Shown piece by piece: positions 1-9,900 of a stretch of 64,000 bases of DNA (the stretch's first letter is position 1; each line of letters opens with the position of its first letter). The notes beneath the pieces are model-generated. The model searched no databases. It was not told the DNA's origin and saw nothing but the letters and a program-made list of their open reading frames with translations. The translations under genes were made by a program, and so were the position numbers. The DNA comes from Tretioscincus oriximinensis (Eukaryota > Chordata > Lepidosauria > Squamata > Gymnophthalmidae), in assembly GCA_022410635.1 (NCBI GenBank), contig JAJVDF010000771.1:419543-483542 (forward strand). Direction: 5' to 3'.

Positions 1-576
1 TGAAAAACTTTACCCTTTGAAATTCTCTCTCCTCTGATTATTTGTAAAGTGGTCACAATTTTACTTTTAGCAGCCTTACTACACTGTTTCACCTGGGCCT
101 TCCCAGTATAAACAATTTCTCCAATGTTTTTAATTATGCATCAATTTATACGCATCAACTGTTTTTAATGGATTTTACATAAACTACTTTTAAGATCCTA
201 CAAGGGAAACATCATAAAAAATATTTTGAATAAAAAGCAACAGGCAAAGATTTTGAAAACTTTGGAATAATTCCGTATGCTCACTAATTTTACTTAATGA
301 GATCAGAGACAGAAGAGTTTTGCCAATATTGGGGGGAAGCACCAACATGATTTTGTTACTTATACATCTTAGAACATAAGAAGAGTCCTGCAGAAAGTCT
401 ACAGCCCATCGAAGCCAGCATTCTATCTCATACAGTGACTGCCATGCAGATGATGGAAGTTAAAATTTCACTTGTTCTCAACTCTATGCAAAGGACCTTT
501 AGAGATTCTTCTTGTCTCTAAAACCTGTAGAGTGGTACTTCATCAATTCTAGCTGTCCTTGATGCACCCATCCCCT

Positions 577-934
577 ATAAAATTTCTCTTCTAAATAGTT
601 TCACAGATCAACACTATTCCCTGCTTTTACTATTCCTTTCCAAAAATGGCATTAAGAATAGGCTGACCATATGACCCCTTTTGAAGGTTTTTTTTTTGAA
701 AACCTGTTTTTGGGGTGTCTCGCGGTTTTTTCTGAGGAAAAAAAAATTAAAAAATCTTTTTTTTNAAAATAATTTCCTCAGAAAAAACTGGGAGGCACCC
801 CAAAACCGGGTTTTCAAACCCCCCCCCCCCCAGGGGTCATCTGGTCAGCCTACTCTTAATGCCATTTTTGGAAAGGAATAGTGAAAGCAGGGAACAGTGT
901 TGATGTGTGAAACTATTTAGAAGAGAAATTTTAC
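577..934. repeat. Extended palindrome containing a P1 MITE
   Basis: A P1 MITE occupies 661-850, flanked by TA on both sides. Unlike other copies, about 83 further bases on each side are also inverted copies of each other: 577-658 reads into the same sequence as the reverse complement of 853-934, with only about four mismatches. The whole forms a palindrome of about 358 bp with a small spacer near 745-775. Confidence 0.85.
661..850. mobile_element. P1 palindromic MITE, copy 1
   Basis: Termini GGCTGACC...GGTCAGCC flanked by TA. The arms are complementary through the GACCCC, GGGTGCCTCCCAG-type and TTTTTTCTGAGGAAA blocks to the AT-rich centre. No coding capacity. TA flanks suggest a Tc1/mariner-type transposase source, an inference. 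Confidence 0.85.
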
Positions 935-1975
935 ACTTCTACAGCCCTCTCACTTTCACAGCNGGTAGTCTTATCATGTACAGGAGAGATATAAGTACCC
1001 CTCTCTCAGAAAACGTTCACTCAAGTGGCTTCTGAGCCTTTCGTAGCCTTGATAAAATGGAGATGGAAAATTCAATCCTTCAGGTGATGTTGAATTATAG
1101 CTCCTGTCAGCACCAGCCAACATAGGCACCAAATCAAATCTAACAGCATCTGGACAAATCCTATCCATCCTGGATATTACAGAGCACCCTTTCAATTTAG
1201 GTCTTTAGCTTTNTACTTTATTCTGAATTATTTTTCTGAATAAGGGCCTCTAGTCATTTGCTGTGCCAACCATGGCAGGCTATGGTACAGAAAAGGCCTT
1301 ATATGCATATAAATTCTAGTCTTTTCCTACTTATTTGCCTTTAAGTAACTTAAGATTTGGATTTTTGTATCCAAAGTCTTCTGGGTTTTTTAAAGGAACA
1401 CAAATAATTATGAACACCTAATTCCAAAACATTGAGTTTTTGCAGGTTTACATGAACATGCAAATGAAGCACGTAAATTCCACTGTCTCAAACCTTTTGA
1501 ATTTCAATTGTACAGTATTTACATAGAAAACTAACCAAGGATAACATTAATTAATCACTTGTATCTATTTTTAATTCAGTTCATAGCAATGGAGCCCAAG
1601 GACCCATTTTCCAACATGCATTCCAATTACCTAAATTGAAAACATCTGGGTCCTTTAATGTAGTACAGCAGATGCCAATAGCAATATTTAAAATATAAAT
1701 TGTATTGTCATTTTGGATGCCTGACCACCAATCATTTGCAAGATGCATATAGGAATGGAAGAACCAACTGCCTTTGCCAATATGCTTAGCACCAAAACAC
1801 TTAAATTAATCAAAGGCACATGGCACATTCCAGTTCTTCTGAATTGGCCTCACACATGCAAAATGCTTCTATGCTTCAATGTGTGTGTGAAAGAAATAAA
1901 TTTTATCATCCCAAAGTACACTGCATACATTGCTGAACTTTTAGTTAAAGGATTTCAGGTGCCCTAATGAAATGT

Positions 1976-2165
1976 GGGAAGTGGCTGTGACTCAGGGGTA
2001 GAGCAAACTGGCTGGATGGCAGAGGACTGTTGGTTCAACCTCTAGATTATTTCTAGAAGTAAGCAATGGCAAACCACAAAAATATCTCTGCCAAGAAAAC
2101 TGCATAGTGGTATCCATGAGATGATCTAGGGAGACGAGCCACAACTCAGTAGCACCCAACAATAA
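1976..2165 (+). mobile_element. Second type of tRNA-derived SINE
   Basis: Head with A-box-like GTGACTCAGGGGTAGAGC and B-box GTTCAACCTC, then AGTAAGCAATGGCAAACCAC. Diverged; related sequence at 57465-57640 and a fragment at 6380-6500. Not a functional tRNA: no complete cloverleaf. Confidence 0.6.
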
Positions 2166-2343
2166 AGCAAAAGATAAGCAGATACAGACTCAAGACAGAA
2201 TCTATGAGCTTTTCAATCCCTTTTATTGGTGACCGTGGAACAAAAATGATTAAAAATTCCCATTCAGGTAGTGAATACAACTGGCGACAGTGGTGTAGTG
2301 AAGCACTTGAGAAAGTTTATAGATATATGGAAAGATACCCTAA

Positions 2344-2522
2344 GGCCCCATCCCCACTGAGCCTTCTTCTTGGCTTTTTCTCAGAATAGGAATGTGCCAT
2401 CTACATGCTAGTGTAGGCTATGGCAGGCCACGAATGGGGCCTGCCACAGCCTACACTGGCCTGTGGATGACCAAGTTCTGTACCAAGATATAACCCAGAA
2501 TAAGGCTCAGTGGGACAGGGCC
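2344..2522. mobile_element. P2 palindromic MITE (about 179 bp), complete copy
   Basis: Inverted repeats start GGCCC and end GGGCC, flanked by TAA on each side (2341-2343 and 2523-2525). The arms carry CACTGAGCCTT, CACATGCTAGTGTAGGCTA and GGCAGGCC blocks. A 3-bp TAA target duplication fits PIF/Harbinger-type elements, an inference. No coding capacity. Confidence 0.8.
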
Positions 2523-2974
2523 TAAGAGATTTGTATAATGATGGTGATACCCCATGAATAACACAAATTGGGGGCCAAATGTGTGGTTACAAAAGGTGGC
2601 TGTATAGACTTTTCTAAATAGACCACAAATTAAAAAGATACCACAGAATTAAGACAGGAACTTGGAAAAAAAAAACCAGGAAGTGGATTATGGAAGCAAA
2701 AAATGGACATGAAGAATTTATAAATTAATTATTCATAATACTTGTAACAATAAAACGATGATAAAAAAATCAATGCACTCCATATATTCAATTAAGAGAT
2801 TATTATTTTGAAAAATGGGTAAAGAAGATAATGTATGTGAAATTAAAAACAAGCTACAAGATGCAGAAACAAAACAGATGGCTAGGTGGTATAAGACCCC
2901 TGCTCAGCAGGCCTCCAGCAAGGATGGAGGGGATTTCATCACAATGCTGGCATGGATGTTTACATTGGAGTATA

Positions 2975-3010
2975 GGCTGACCAGATGACCCCTTTGGGGG
3001 GGGGGGGTGA
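2975..3010. mobile_element. P1 palindromic MITE, left-end fragment (copy 2)
   Basis: Starts with TA then GGCTGACCAGATGACCCCTT and stops in a long G run, where the sequence changes to the 3' half of a (TTC)-tailed SINE. Confidence 0.8.
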
Positions 3011-3597
3011 AGATAGAATGTCAGCCTTCGGGCAAAAATACCCTTGTAAGCCGCTTTGGGTCCCTTTGAAAGGAGAGAAAAGCGGACTATAAGAACCCAG
3101 TTCTTCTTCTTCTTCTTCTTCTTCTTCTTCTTCTTCTTCTTCTTCTTCTTCTTCTTCTTCTTCTTCTTCTTCTTCTTCTTCTTCTTCTTCTTCTTNNNNN
3201 NNNNNNNNNNNNNNNNNNNNNNNNNNNNNNNNNNNNNNNNNNNNNNNNNNNNNNNNNNNNNNNNNNNNNNNNNNNNNNNNNNNNNNNNNNNNNNNNNNNN
3301 NNNNNNNNNNNNNNNNNNNNNNNNNNNNNNNNNNNNNNNNNNNNNNNNNNNNNNNNNNNNNNNNNNNNNNNNNNNNNNNNNNNNNNNNNNNNNNNNNNNN
3401 NNNNNNNNNNNNNNNNNNNNNNNNNNNNNNNNNNNNNNNNNNNNNNNNNNNNNNNNNNNNNNNNNNNNNNNNNNNNNNNNNNNNNNNNNNNNNNNNNNNN
3501 TTCTTCTTCTTCTTCTTCTTCTTCTTCTTCTTCTTCTTCTTCTTCTTCTTCTTCTTCTTCTTCTTCTTCTTCTTCTTCTTCTTCTTCTTCTTCTTCA
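3005..3597 (+). repeat. SINE 3' end with greatly expanded (TTC)n tail and assembly gap
   Basis: The 3' domain of the (TTC)-tailed SINE (GAAGATAGAATGTCAGCC to AAGAACCCAG, 3009-3100), then (TTC)n from about 3101 to 3195, N's 3196-3500, and (TTC)n again 3501-3596. The visible tail is about 190 bp plus the gap. The homopolymer Lys/Phe/Glu frames across it are not genes. Confidence 0.85.
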
Positions 3598-3980
3598 ATA
3601 ATTAGAACTTTCTTGAGTCAGATTATACAAGAATTTATAGAATATTAAGTTTAAACCTAATAGTGCAAAAGGCAATGGGGATAAATAATTGTTTAGAGAT
3701 GACCAGTATAGAATAAGAAGGTATATAATTAGTTAAACATGGAATATGGGCAGAACATAAATTGTTAACAAGTGGGAGTTGGGCAGATGGTATGATCATT
3801 TTAGTGGTAACTATGAAGTTTGATTTACGGTAATTAGAGAATATTTACTGGAATCTATGGAATTTGAATCATGGCAATCAGAGAAAAAAGAATGGGGAGG
3901 GATGGTTAGGCAATCACGATTTCCTGGTACAAAAATAGAGTAAATCCATAACTTTTAGCACTTACATTATTAGGAGACAA

Positions 3981-4118
3981 TTTCAGAGAAATAGCCGTGT
4001 TAGTCTAGTAGAAAGTCCAGCAAAGGAGCTAGCAGCACTTTGAGGCTAACTTGAGAAAAGTGGGTGGCATAAGCTTTCGTAGACACGTATACTTCTGCAG
4101 ATGCTCCTTTGCTGGATT
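3981..4118 (+). repeat. Amniote interspersed repeat (AGAAATAGCCGTGTTAG family)
   Basis: Begins TTTCAGAGAAATAGCCGTGT, contains CATAAGCTTTCGTAGACACG and ends GCAGATGCTCCTTTGCTGG. The same unit is at 53116-53262 and, diverged or reversed, at 4276-4450, 11211-11345, 12170-12246, 51700-51760 and 52264-52400. It is a widely seen reptile repeat whose class I cannot assign. Confidence 0.65.
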
Positions 4119-4275
4119 ATTATGAGCGTGAGAGTAACAGAGACAAGCCTAAAAGTGTTACAACTATATAATGGAGGCTTTGCCGTTTTCCTTTTTCCAG
4201 GAAGCCATCGGGAAAGTGGGGTTGGGGTGTTCTGTGTTTGTGCTTGATGGAATTTTATTATGTGTGTGTATGGTT

Positions 4276-4450
4276 TTTAATATTTCAGAGAAATAGCTGT
4301 GTCAGTCTTCGTTCAGAAAGTCCAGCAAGGAGAGCTTGTAATACTTGATAGATTAACAAGAGGAAGGTAAGAGACATGAGCATCTAAAGAAGTAGACGTG
4401 TCTACGAAAGCTCATGCTGCCCACCTGTCTCATGTTAGTCCCCAAGTGCT
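4276..4450 (+). repeat. Amniote interspersed repeat, same family, rearranged copy
   Basis: Starts TTTCAGAGAAATAGCTGTGT and ends with the complementary element GTCTACGAAAGCTCATGCTG. The two halves look joined from opposite orientations. Confidence 0.5.
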
Positions 4451-5354
4451 TGCGTAATTATGGAACCATAACCCTCTTTCTTTTGCATAATTAGAGTATT
4501 TTACAAAGGTTAAGAATCAATCTGCTACCCTATTAGTCCATCATAATCTCTGATTGGCCCTCAGCAGAAGGGAATTCTGCCTGAAAAAGAGAAGGTTAAA
4601 ATCCGAGTGGCTATATTCTAGAATGCTCAATCACATTCCAGGATTTGTTAAGCAGGAAAAATAAGGTCCTTCTCATCAGCACGTGGTTCCTGAGGTCAAG
4701 ACACCAGAACTAAACACTGTTCTTTGACTACTTGCCTACATAGCAACGCTTACACCTAGCTTCTGTTCCTAGGCAACAGCTACATAACCACAACAGTGAT
4801 AAAAGGCCAAATTCTAATGATCTTTTAACCGGGGTGCCGCATTCTTACTGAATAGCTTTCATGATGAGCCGCAGCAGAATAAAACTGGAAATATAAAATG
4901 TTCCCATTAGCTGTGTTAATACTGAAGGAGAGAGCTCCCTGGAGAAAATCAAATTATGATGAGGTCACGATTTCTCAGCAGCCACTTTCCATTTTGGTGA
5001 TTTCACAAGCATTGCAACATTGTTCTCTTGAATCTAGAAACCCAGTGTGGTTTCCCACATGAGATAATTCTTAACACAAACGGACTGTTTTCTAGGAAAT
5101 TTTCATGAGTAATTGTATGCAACCTTGTTTTGGAAAGACAGCATAGAATCTCCTATAACCTAGGGTTCAATGACTGGAACGTAACAGCCTATTTCACCTT
5201 CGGAACTGGGTTTTTTTCCCATTTCAGTAGCAACTGAAGTAGAACATTTGGTACGTTCCGGTTTTAGCTTTACCTAGGCTGGTTAAATAATTTTTCTGAT
5301 GCTTGATTTGGGTAAGTAGGAGTACATTCTGGTTGTTGTTAGGATTAGGCATTA

Positions 5355-5960
5355 CTACTTATTTATTTATTTGCATTTCTATACCACCCTATACCTGAAG
5401 GTCTCAGGACGGTTAACAGTAAAAACAGAATTAACATGTTAAAAACAATACTACCATGAAGTAAGGAAGGGAGGGCTGTTTTTTTCAGCCAAAGACCAAA
5501 TTGCAGAGGGGCACCCTTAGGGATTTTCTGAATGAATACAATGATGGTGACTGAAGCACCTACAGGGGGAGACTGTTCCATAGCCTAGGGGCTGCCAGTG
5601 AGAAGGCCCTGGCCCAAGTTCCTACTCTCATTGCTACTAAGAGAGACTGCACATGCAGAAGGGCATCTTCTGTAGATCTTAAGGTATGGGAGAAGGTGTT
5701 CCTTTAGATTTTTGGGACCCAAGTTATTTAGGGCTTTACAGGTTAAAGTTAATACCTTGAATTGGAGTCAGTAGCAAATTGGCAACCAATGCAGCTCTTT
5801 AAAGACCGGCATGATGTGTGTCCAGCTAGTTGTTCCGGTCAGCAGTCTAACTGCTGCATTCTGCACCAACTGCAGCTTCTGAACCATTTTCAAGGGCAGC
5901 CCTATATAGAGTGTGTTACAATAGTCCAATCTGGAAGTTACCAGAGTGTGGATTGTAGCT
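5355..5960 (-). mobile_element. L2-like LINE 3' region
   Basis: Reversed 3' end: (TTTA)n tail, CACCCTATACCTGAAGGTCTCAG, then about 550 bp of 3' region including TTACAATAGTCCAATCTGGAAGTTACCAG, a motif common in reptile L2-like 3' UTRs (quoted in part from memory of the family). Coding part absent. Confidence 0.6.
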
Positions 5961-5964
5961 AACT

Positions 5965-6291
5965 ACTGCACGAATGGCTCAGTCCCTAAGGAAACGGTCT
6001 CTCATCTGGGTGATGGGGTTTCGAAGCCCTGTGTCGGATGTGGGGAGGGGTGAGCATCTTCCACTAGCCTATAGCTCTAGCCAACCCAGCTATCCGAAAG
6101 CATGAATTGCAAGGAATTGCAAGAAATTGCAACTGAATGCAAGTAGATACATGGGAACCACTATAGCCTGGTGGGAAAGATAAAATGTAAGCCTTCGGGC
6201 AAAAATACCCTTGTAAACCGCTTTGAGTCCCTTTGAAAGGTGAGAAAGGCGGGGTATAAGAACCCAGTTCTTCTTCTTCTGCTGCTGCTGC
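5965..6291 (+). mobile_element. tRNA-derived SINE, (TTC)-tailed family, near full length
   Basis: tRNA-like head with an A-box-like GGCTCAGTCCCTAAGG and B box GGTTTCGAAGCCC, a unique body (CATCTTCCACTAGCCTATAG ... GCAAGTAGATACATGGGAACC), a conserved 3' domain (GGGCAAAAATACCCTTGTAA, ACCGCTTTGAGTCCCTTTG) and a short (TTC)n/(TGC)n tail. Confidence 0.8.
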
Positions 6292-6697
6292 TTGCTTGTT
6301 CTTCATGTAGTTCCCTTGGTAGAGGTATAGAAGAAGTTTGCTGTTGCTTATTTCCAAGAGAGACGGGATACTGACTCTTCGTTTTACTACTCAGCCATAG
6401 GCTCTTTCCAGAAGTAGGCAATGGCAAATCACTTCCACACATTGCTGCATGAGTTAAGGTAGACACTCCAAAAGATAGCAGTCACCATCAGAAGAAGCTT
6501 TCAGAGAACTTCTATGAGGACAGTGTGTGAAAGAGACAACATCAAATGGGCAATTCTCGTTAGGCTCCCTGAGCTGCATTTTTATTCCCAGATCAAAACA
6601 CAATTCAAGAAGATTAAAAAGGCTTCCAGTCACTCACAGGTGAAATCAATATACTTAATCCCATTGATCCTATTGCCCTGCCACTGCTCCACCAATA

Positions 6698-6878
6698 AAG
6701 GTGAAACCCCATTATAACGAACACCAAAAGATCAGATGGATGTGTCTGTTTGTTATAATGAAATTTTGTTACAACGAATCTCATTGTAACCAACATTACT
6801 CTTACCGGGACTTTCAAATTTGTTTGCTATACAGTGAATTTTGTTACATCGCGGTTCTTTGTAATGGGGTTTCACCTG
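6698..6878. mobile_element. Pogo/Tigger-like MITE (about 181 bp)
   Basis: Inverted repeats AGGTGAAACCCCATTATAAC and the complementary TGTAATGGGGTTTCACCT, flanked by TA (6696-6697, 6879-6880). Internal ATAACGAA/TTCGTTATAA-like repeats are characteristic of pogo-type ends. No coding capacity. Confidence 0.75.
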
Positions 6879-6916
6879 TAGTAGGTTTGAAAATTATTTC
6901 AGAACAATATACTTAC

Positions 6917-6979
6917 TGGAAGACTCAAAAATTCATTGAAGAAGTCTACAAGGATATCATCAGTTGCTAAATAGTCTTC
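6917..6979 (-). CDS. RGS22: RGS22 coding exon 3
   Basis: A 63-base exon of 21 whole codons, EDYLATDDILVDFF then NEFLSLP, between the acceptor TTCTCACACAG and the donor GTAAGT. It is the most conserved stretch of the RGS22 N-terminus. A pogo-like MITE ends 38 bases downstream of the exon, in the following intron (see 6698-6878). Confidence 0.92.
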
Positions 6980-9900
6980 CTGTGTGAGAAAAAAAAGCAC
7001 AAAACCAAGTTATACAATGAAAGAAGATTATTTGTAGTCCAAGCATCATGACAATTTCTTTGCTCTGCAGTCTCCATTACTATCTCAGGATGACTTTAAT
7101 TATATACAGGTCTGATTCACTCCTTGTTTTCCTGTGTTGAGGCTAAATTCTATAGAGGCCCTCCCATCATCATCCACGCTGTGTGGAAGCTAATTGGCTC
7201 TGAGTAGCAATCGCCAGCCAAGATTTTATGATGCATAGCTAATACCTGCACAAACTAGTATGAGCAAGTATCCACCATTATATTTGCTGCAAAAAATACC
7301 ATAAGTGGCAGTTTTCAAGTGGCTTTTGATGTATATGTCTGGAGCAAAACTGTGAAGATGAAGATGGAGAAGAAGGGAAAGAGGAAGAAGAAGAGGAAAA
7401 AGAAAAAGAGGAAGAAGAGGAAAAAGACAAGGAAGAGGAGGAAGAGGAGGAGGAAGAGGAGGAAGAAGAAGAGGAAGAAGAAGAAAAAGAAGAAAAAGAA
7501 GAAGAAAAAATCAAACATCCATTAGTTATGCAGCCAATTCTCCAAAGTGTATTTGTTAATATTCTATACTAGCAGGGGAAAAAGTAAATTTAAAACTATT
7601 GACCCTGCAATATTTAAGAGCAGTTTATTGGGATTAGTTCTGGAGTCTCTTTATACAGGCTTCAGAAAATCCAAGGAAATTAGGAATGTTTCCAGGATGA
7701 ACAGTAGCCTTACATATAAATGATCACGTGAGTAACTGAATGCTTTTAAAAGAAAATTTTAATATGTAGATAGACCCTGGGCTGGTACACGTAATGGCCA
7801 TCTTCTCCATCTGTTATTTTTATAAAAAGCTTAGTAAAACTAGTTTATGTTTTCATATACATTAGCACAAACAAAATTAGGAACTGCACATCTTTTTATA
7901 ACCACCGACGGCCAGCCGGCACAATAATTCACATCAGACAACAATGTTATCCATTGGTAGCTGTTTAATGAGGGTTGCACAACAGAACCATCTGCATTAG
8001 TTAGAAGCCTCCAACAGACGTAGACAATGAACTTACGTTTTAAATATGAAGACGTTTTTTCCTACATGGGGAAAAATGCTTTATTAGAAACAGGCTCCTG
8101 TCTAAAGAGCCATATTTCATATTTATTTACTAGTGTTATGGAGATAATTTTTAAATTACTGCACTGCATATGACTGGAGTTTTTTAAAAAAAGAATATAA
8201 ATACTTTACTGATCTCACAAACCTGTTTCAAACAACTTTTTCAAATTAAGTCTGGAATTAACTCTAAAAATTTATAGCTATCTGTGGTTTGGTTTGCCCA
8301 TAAACATGTAATTTATAGACTAAAATATTATGAAGAAACTTATGGAAGATGCATCTTTAATCAAAATACTTTCTACTGTATTATTTGGGTGGCTGTTCTG
8401 TTGCCTAGAAGAGATTTCTTATCTGCATACAACTCTTTGGCTGCAAATTCACTACTCCTTAAAACGGGGAGTGAAAACGATTGCTGGAATTTGAATTGGG
8501 GGTGGAACCAGCCTTGTGTGGACACTATGTGAGAACACTACGAGCAGAATTCTACGAACAGAATCTTATTTAGATCATGAATTGTCCCTTATCTGTTGGA
8601 AGCAGTCACACCTAACATTTCGTCCATGTTCTTTCATGGACATGAACCACTAGTAACTAAAGATAAAAACTTAAACCAAATACTACATCTATCTTTACAA
8701 AATCAAGTCTTTAATTTTTTTAATAGTGTGGAGTTGAATATATCACTTTGGAATTACTGTATGAATAGGGTTGCCATTTAAAAAAAACCCAGGACAAACC
8801 CAGGCTGACCAGATGACCCCTTTTGGGGGGGGGGGTTGAAAACCCATTTTTGGGGTGCCTCCCAGTTTTTTCTGAGGAAAAAAAAATCAGGAAAAAAATC
8901 TTTTTTTGGAAAAAAAATTCCTCAGAAAAAACTGAGAAGCATCCCAAAACCAGGTTTTCAACCCCCGCCCCAAAAGGGGTCATCTGGTCAGCCTATGCAG
9001 GCATTATAATGCAAAAAAAAAACCCTCTTTTTCGTATCCATAAAAGCCACGTTTCTCTGTCCTAGGGATAGATACAAATATTTATTAAGTTTAATTTTCA
9101 CTTTAAAAGTCTGTTAAACTTCTCAACAAGAGAGGAACAGATATCAGTTTCATACATTGGGTTCTTCCAAAAATAAATAATATACTGTTCATACTGTATA
9201 TATGAAATGTAGCATGAGCAGTAAATTAAAACATTTTTGTTGCTCTAAAATTTTAGCATTAAAGTTTAAACTAGTATTAACTAAACTGTATTCTTGGTAA
9301 TTTGTAACTATTTGCACTAATTTTATTGATCTAAATTGGGCTGAGGACCACTGACAATGGCATTGCTGAATGAAGGTAAGTCTGATACCCAGAGAGACAG
9401 ATTATAACATATACATTATTTATTTATTTATTTGTATTTATATCCCGCCCTATACCCGAAGGTCTCAGGGCGGCCTACAATAGGATGGCGCACATAGCTT
9501 TTGCTGCTTTCTCCACAACAGACACCCTGTGGAGTAGGTGAGGCTGAGAGAGTTCAAAGAACTGTGACTTGCCCAAGGTCACTCAGCTGGCTTCCTGGAG
9601 AAGTGGAGTATCAACCCGGGAGACTACCAGATAAGAGTCCCACACTCCAACCACTACACCAAACTGGCTCCCCAGTTACCTTCAAATATAAACCAAACTA
9701 TATACATATGACAGAGATATCTGGCAGTAAGTATGTAAACCAGTGGGATTGTTTTTTGTTTAGACATAGGCCTGATCCCCACATTCTATTTCCTGTGCTT
9801 TGGAGGTGATGTAATCTTCTGCCACCCCATGGAACCATGCCTATTCCGCACACTCTAAGAGTCTTTACTGCAGAATAGCCTTTGCGTATTATCCGATTTA

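Larger units (their letters stand above)
1..6916. other. RGS22 intron 3 (partial) - remaining unannotated parts
   Basis: Outside the elements listed, 930-1970, 2530-2960, 3600-3980 and 4450-5350 are AT-rich and hold only short decayed ORFs. 1085-1170 contains a faint repeat motif (GTTGAATTATAGCTCCTGTC). I saw no RGS22 exon here. Confidence 0.5.

Noticed and set aside
974..1195. 73-codon minus-strand ORF
   Set aside because: No fit to the next RGS22 exons and no splice frame; contains a common repeat motif.
2960..3601. Long poly-Lys/Glu and poly-Phe/Leu ORFs; possible CRISPR-like array
   Set aside because: They are frames of a (TTC)n microsatellite with an N gap; no spacers, no repeat-spacer pattern.
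5965..6040. tRNA genes suggested by A- and B-box-like motifs (also at 1976 and 12247)
   Set aside because: The heads belong to SINEs with 3' domains and tails, and no complete cloverleaf can be drawn.
7278..7525. Ser-rich, Phe-rich and Lys-rich ORFs
   Set aside because: All three are frames of one homopurine tract.
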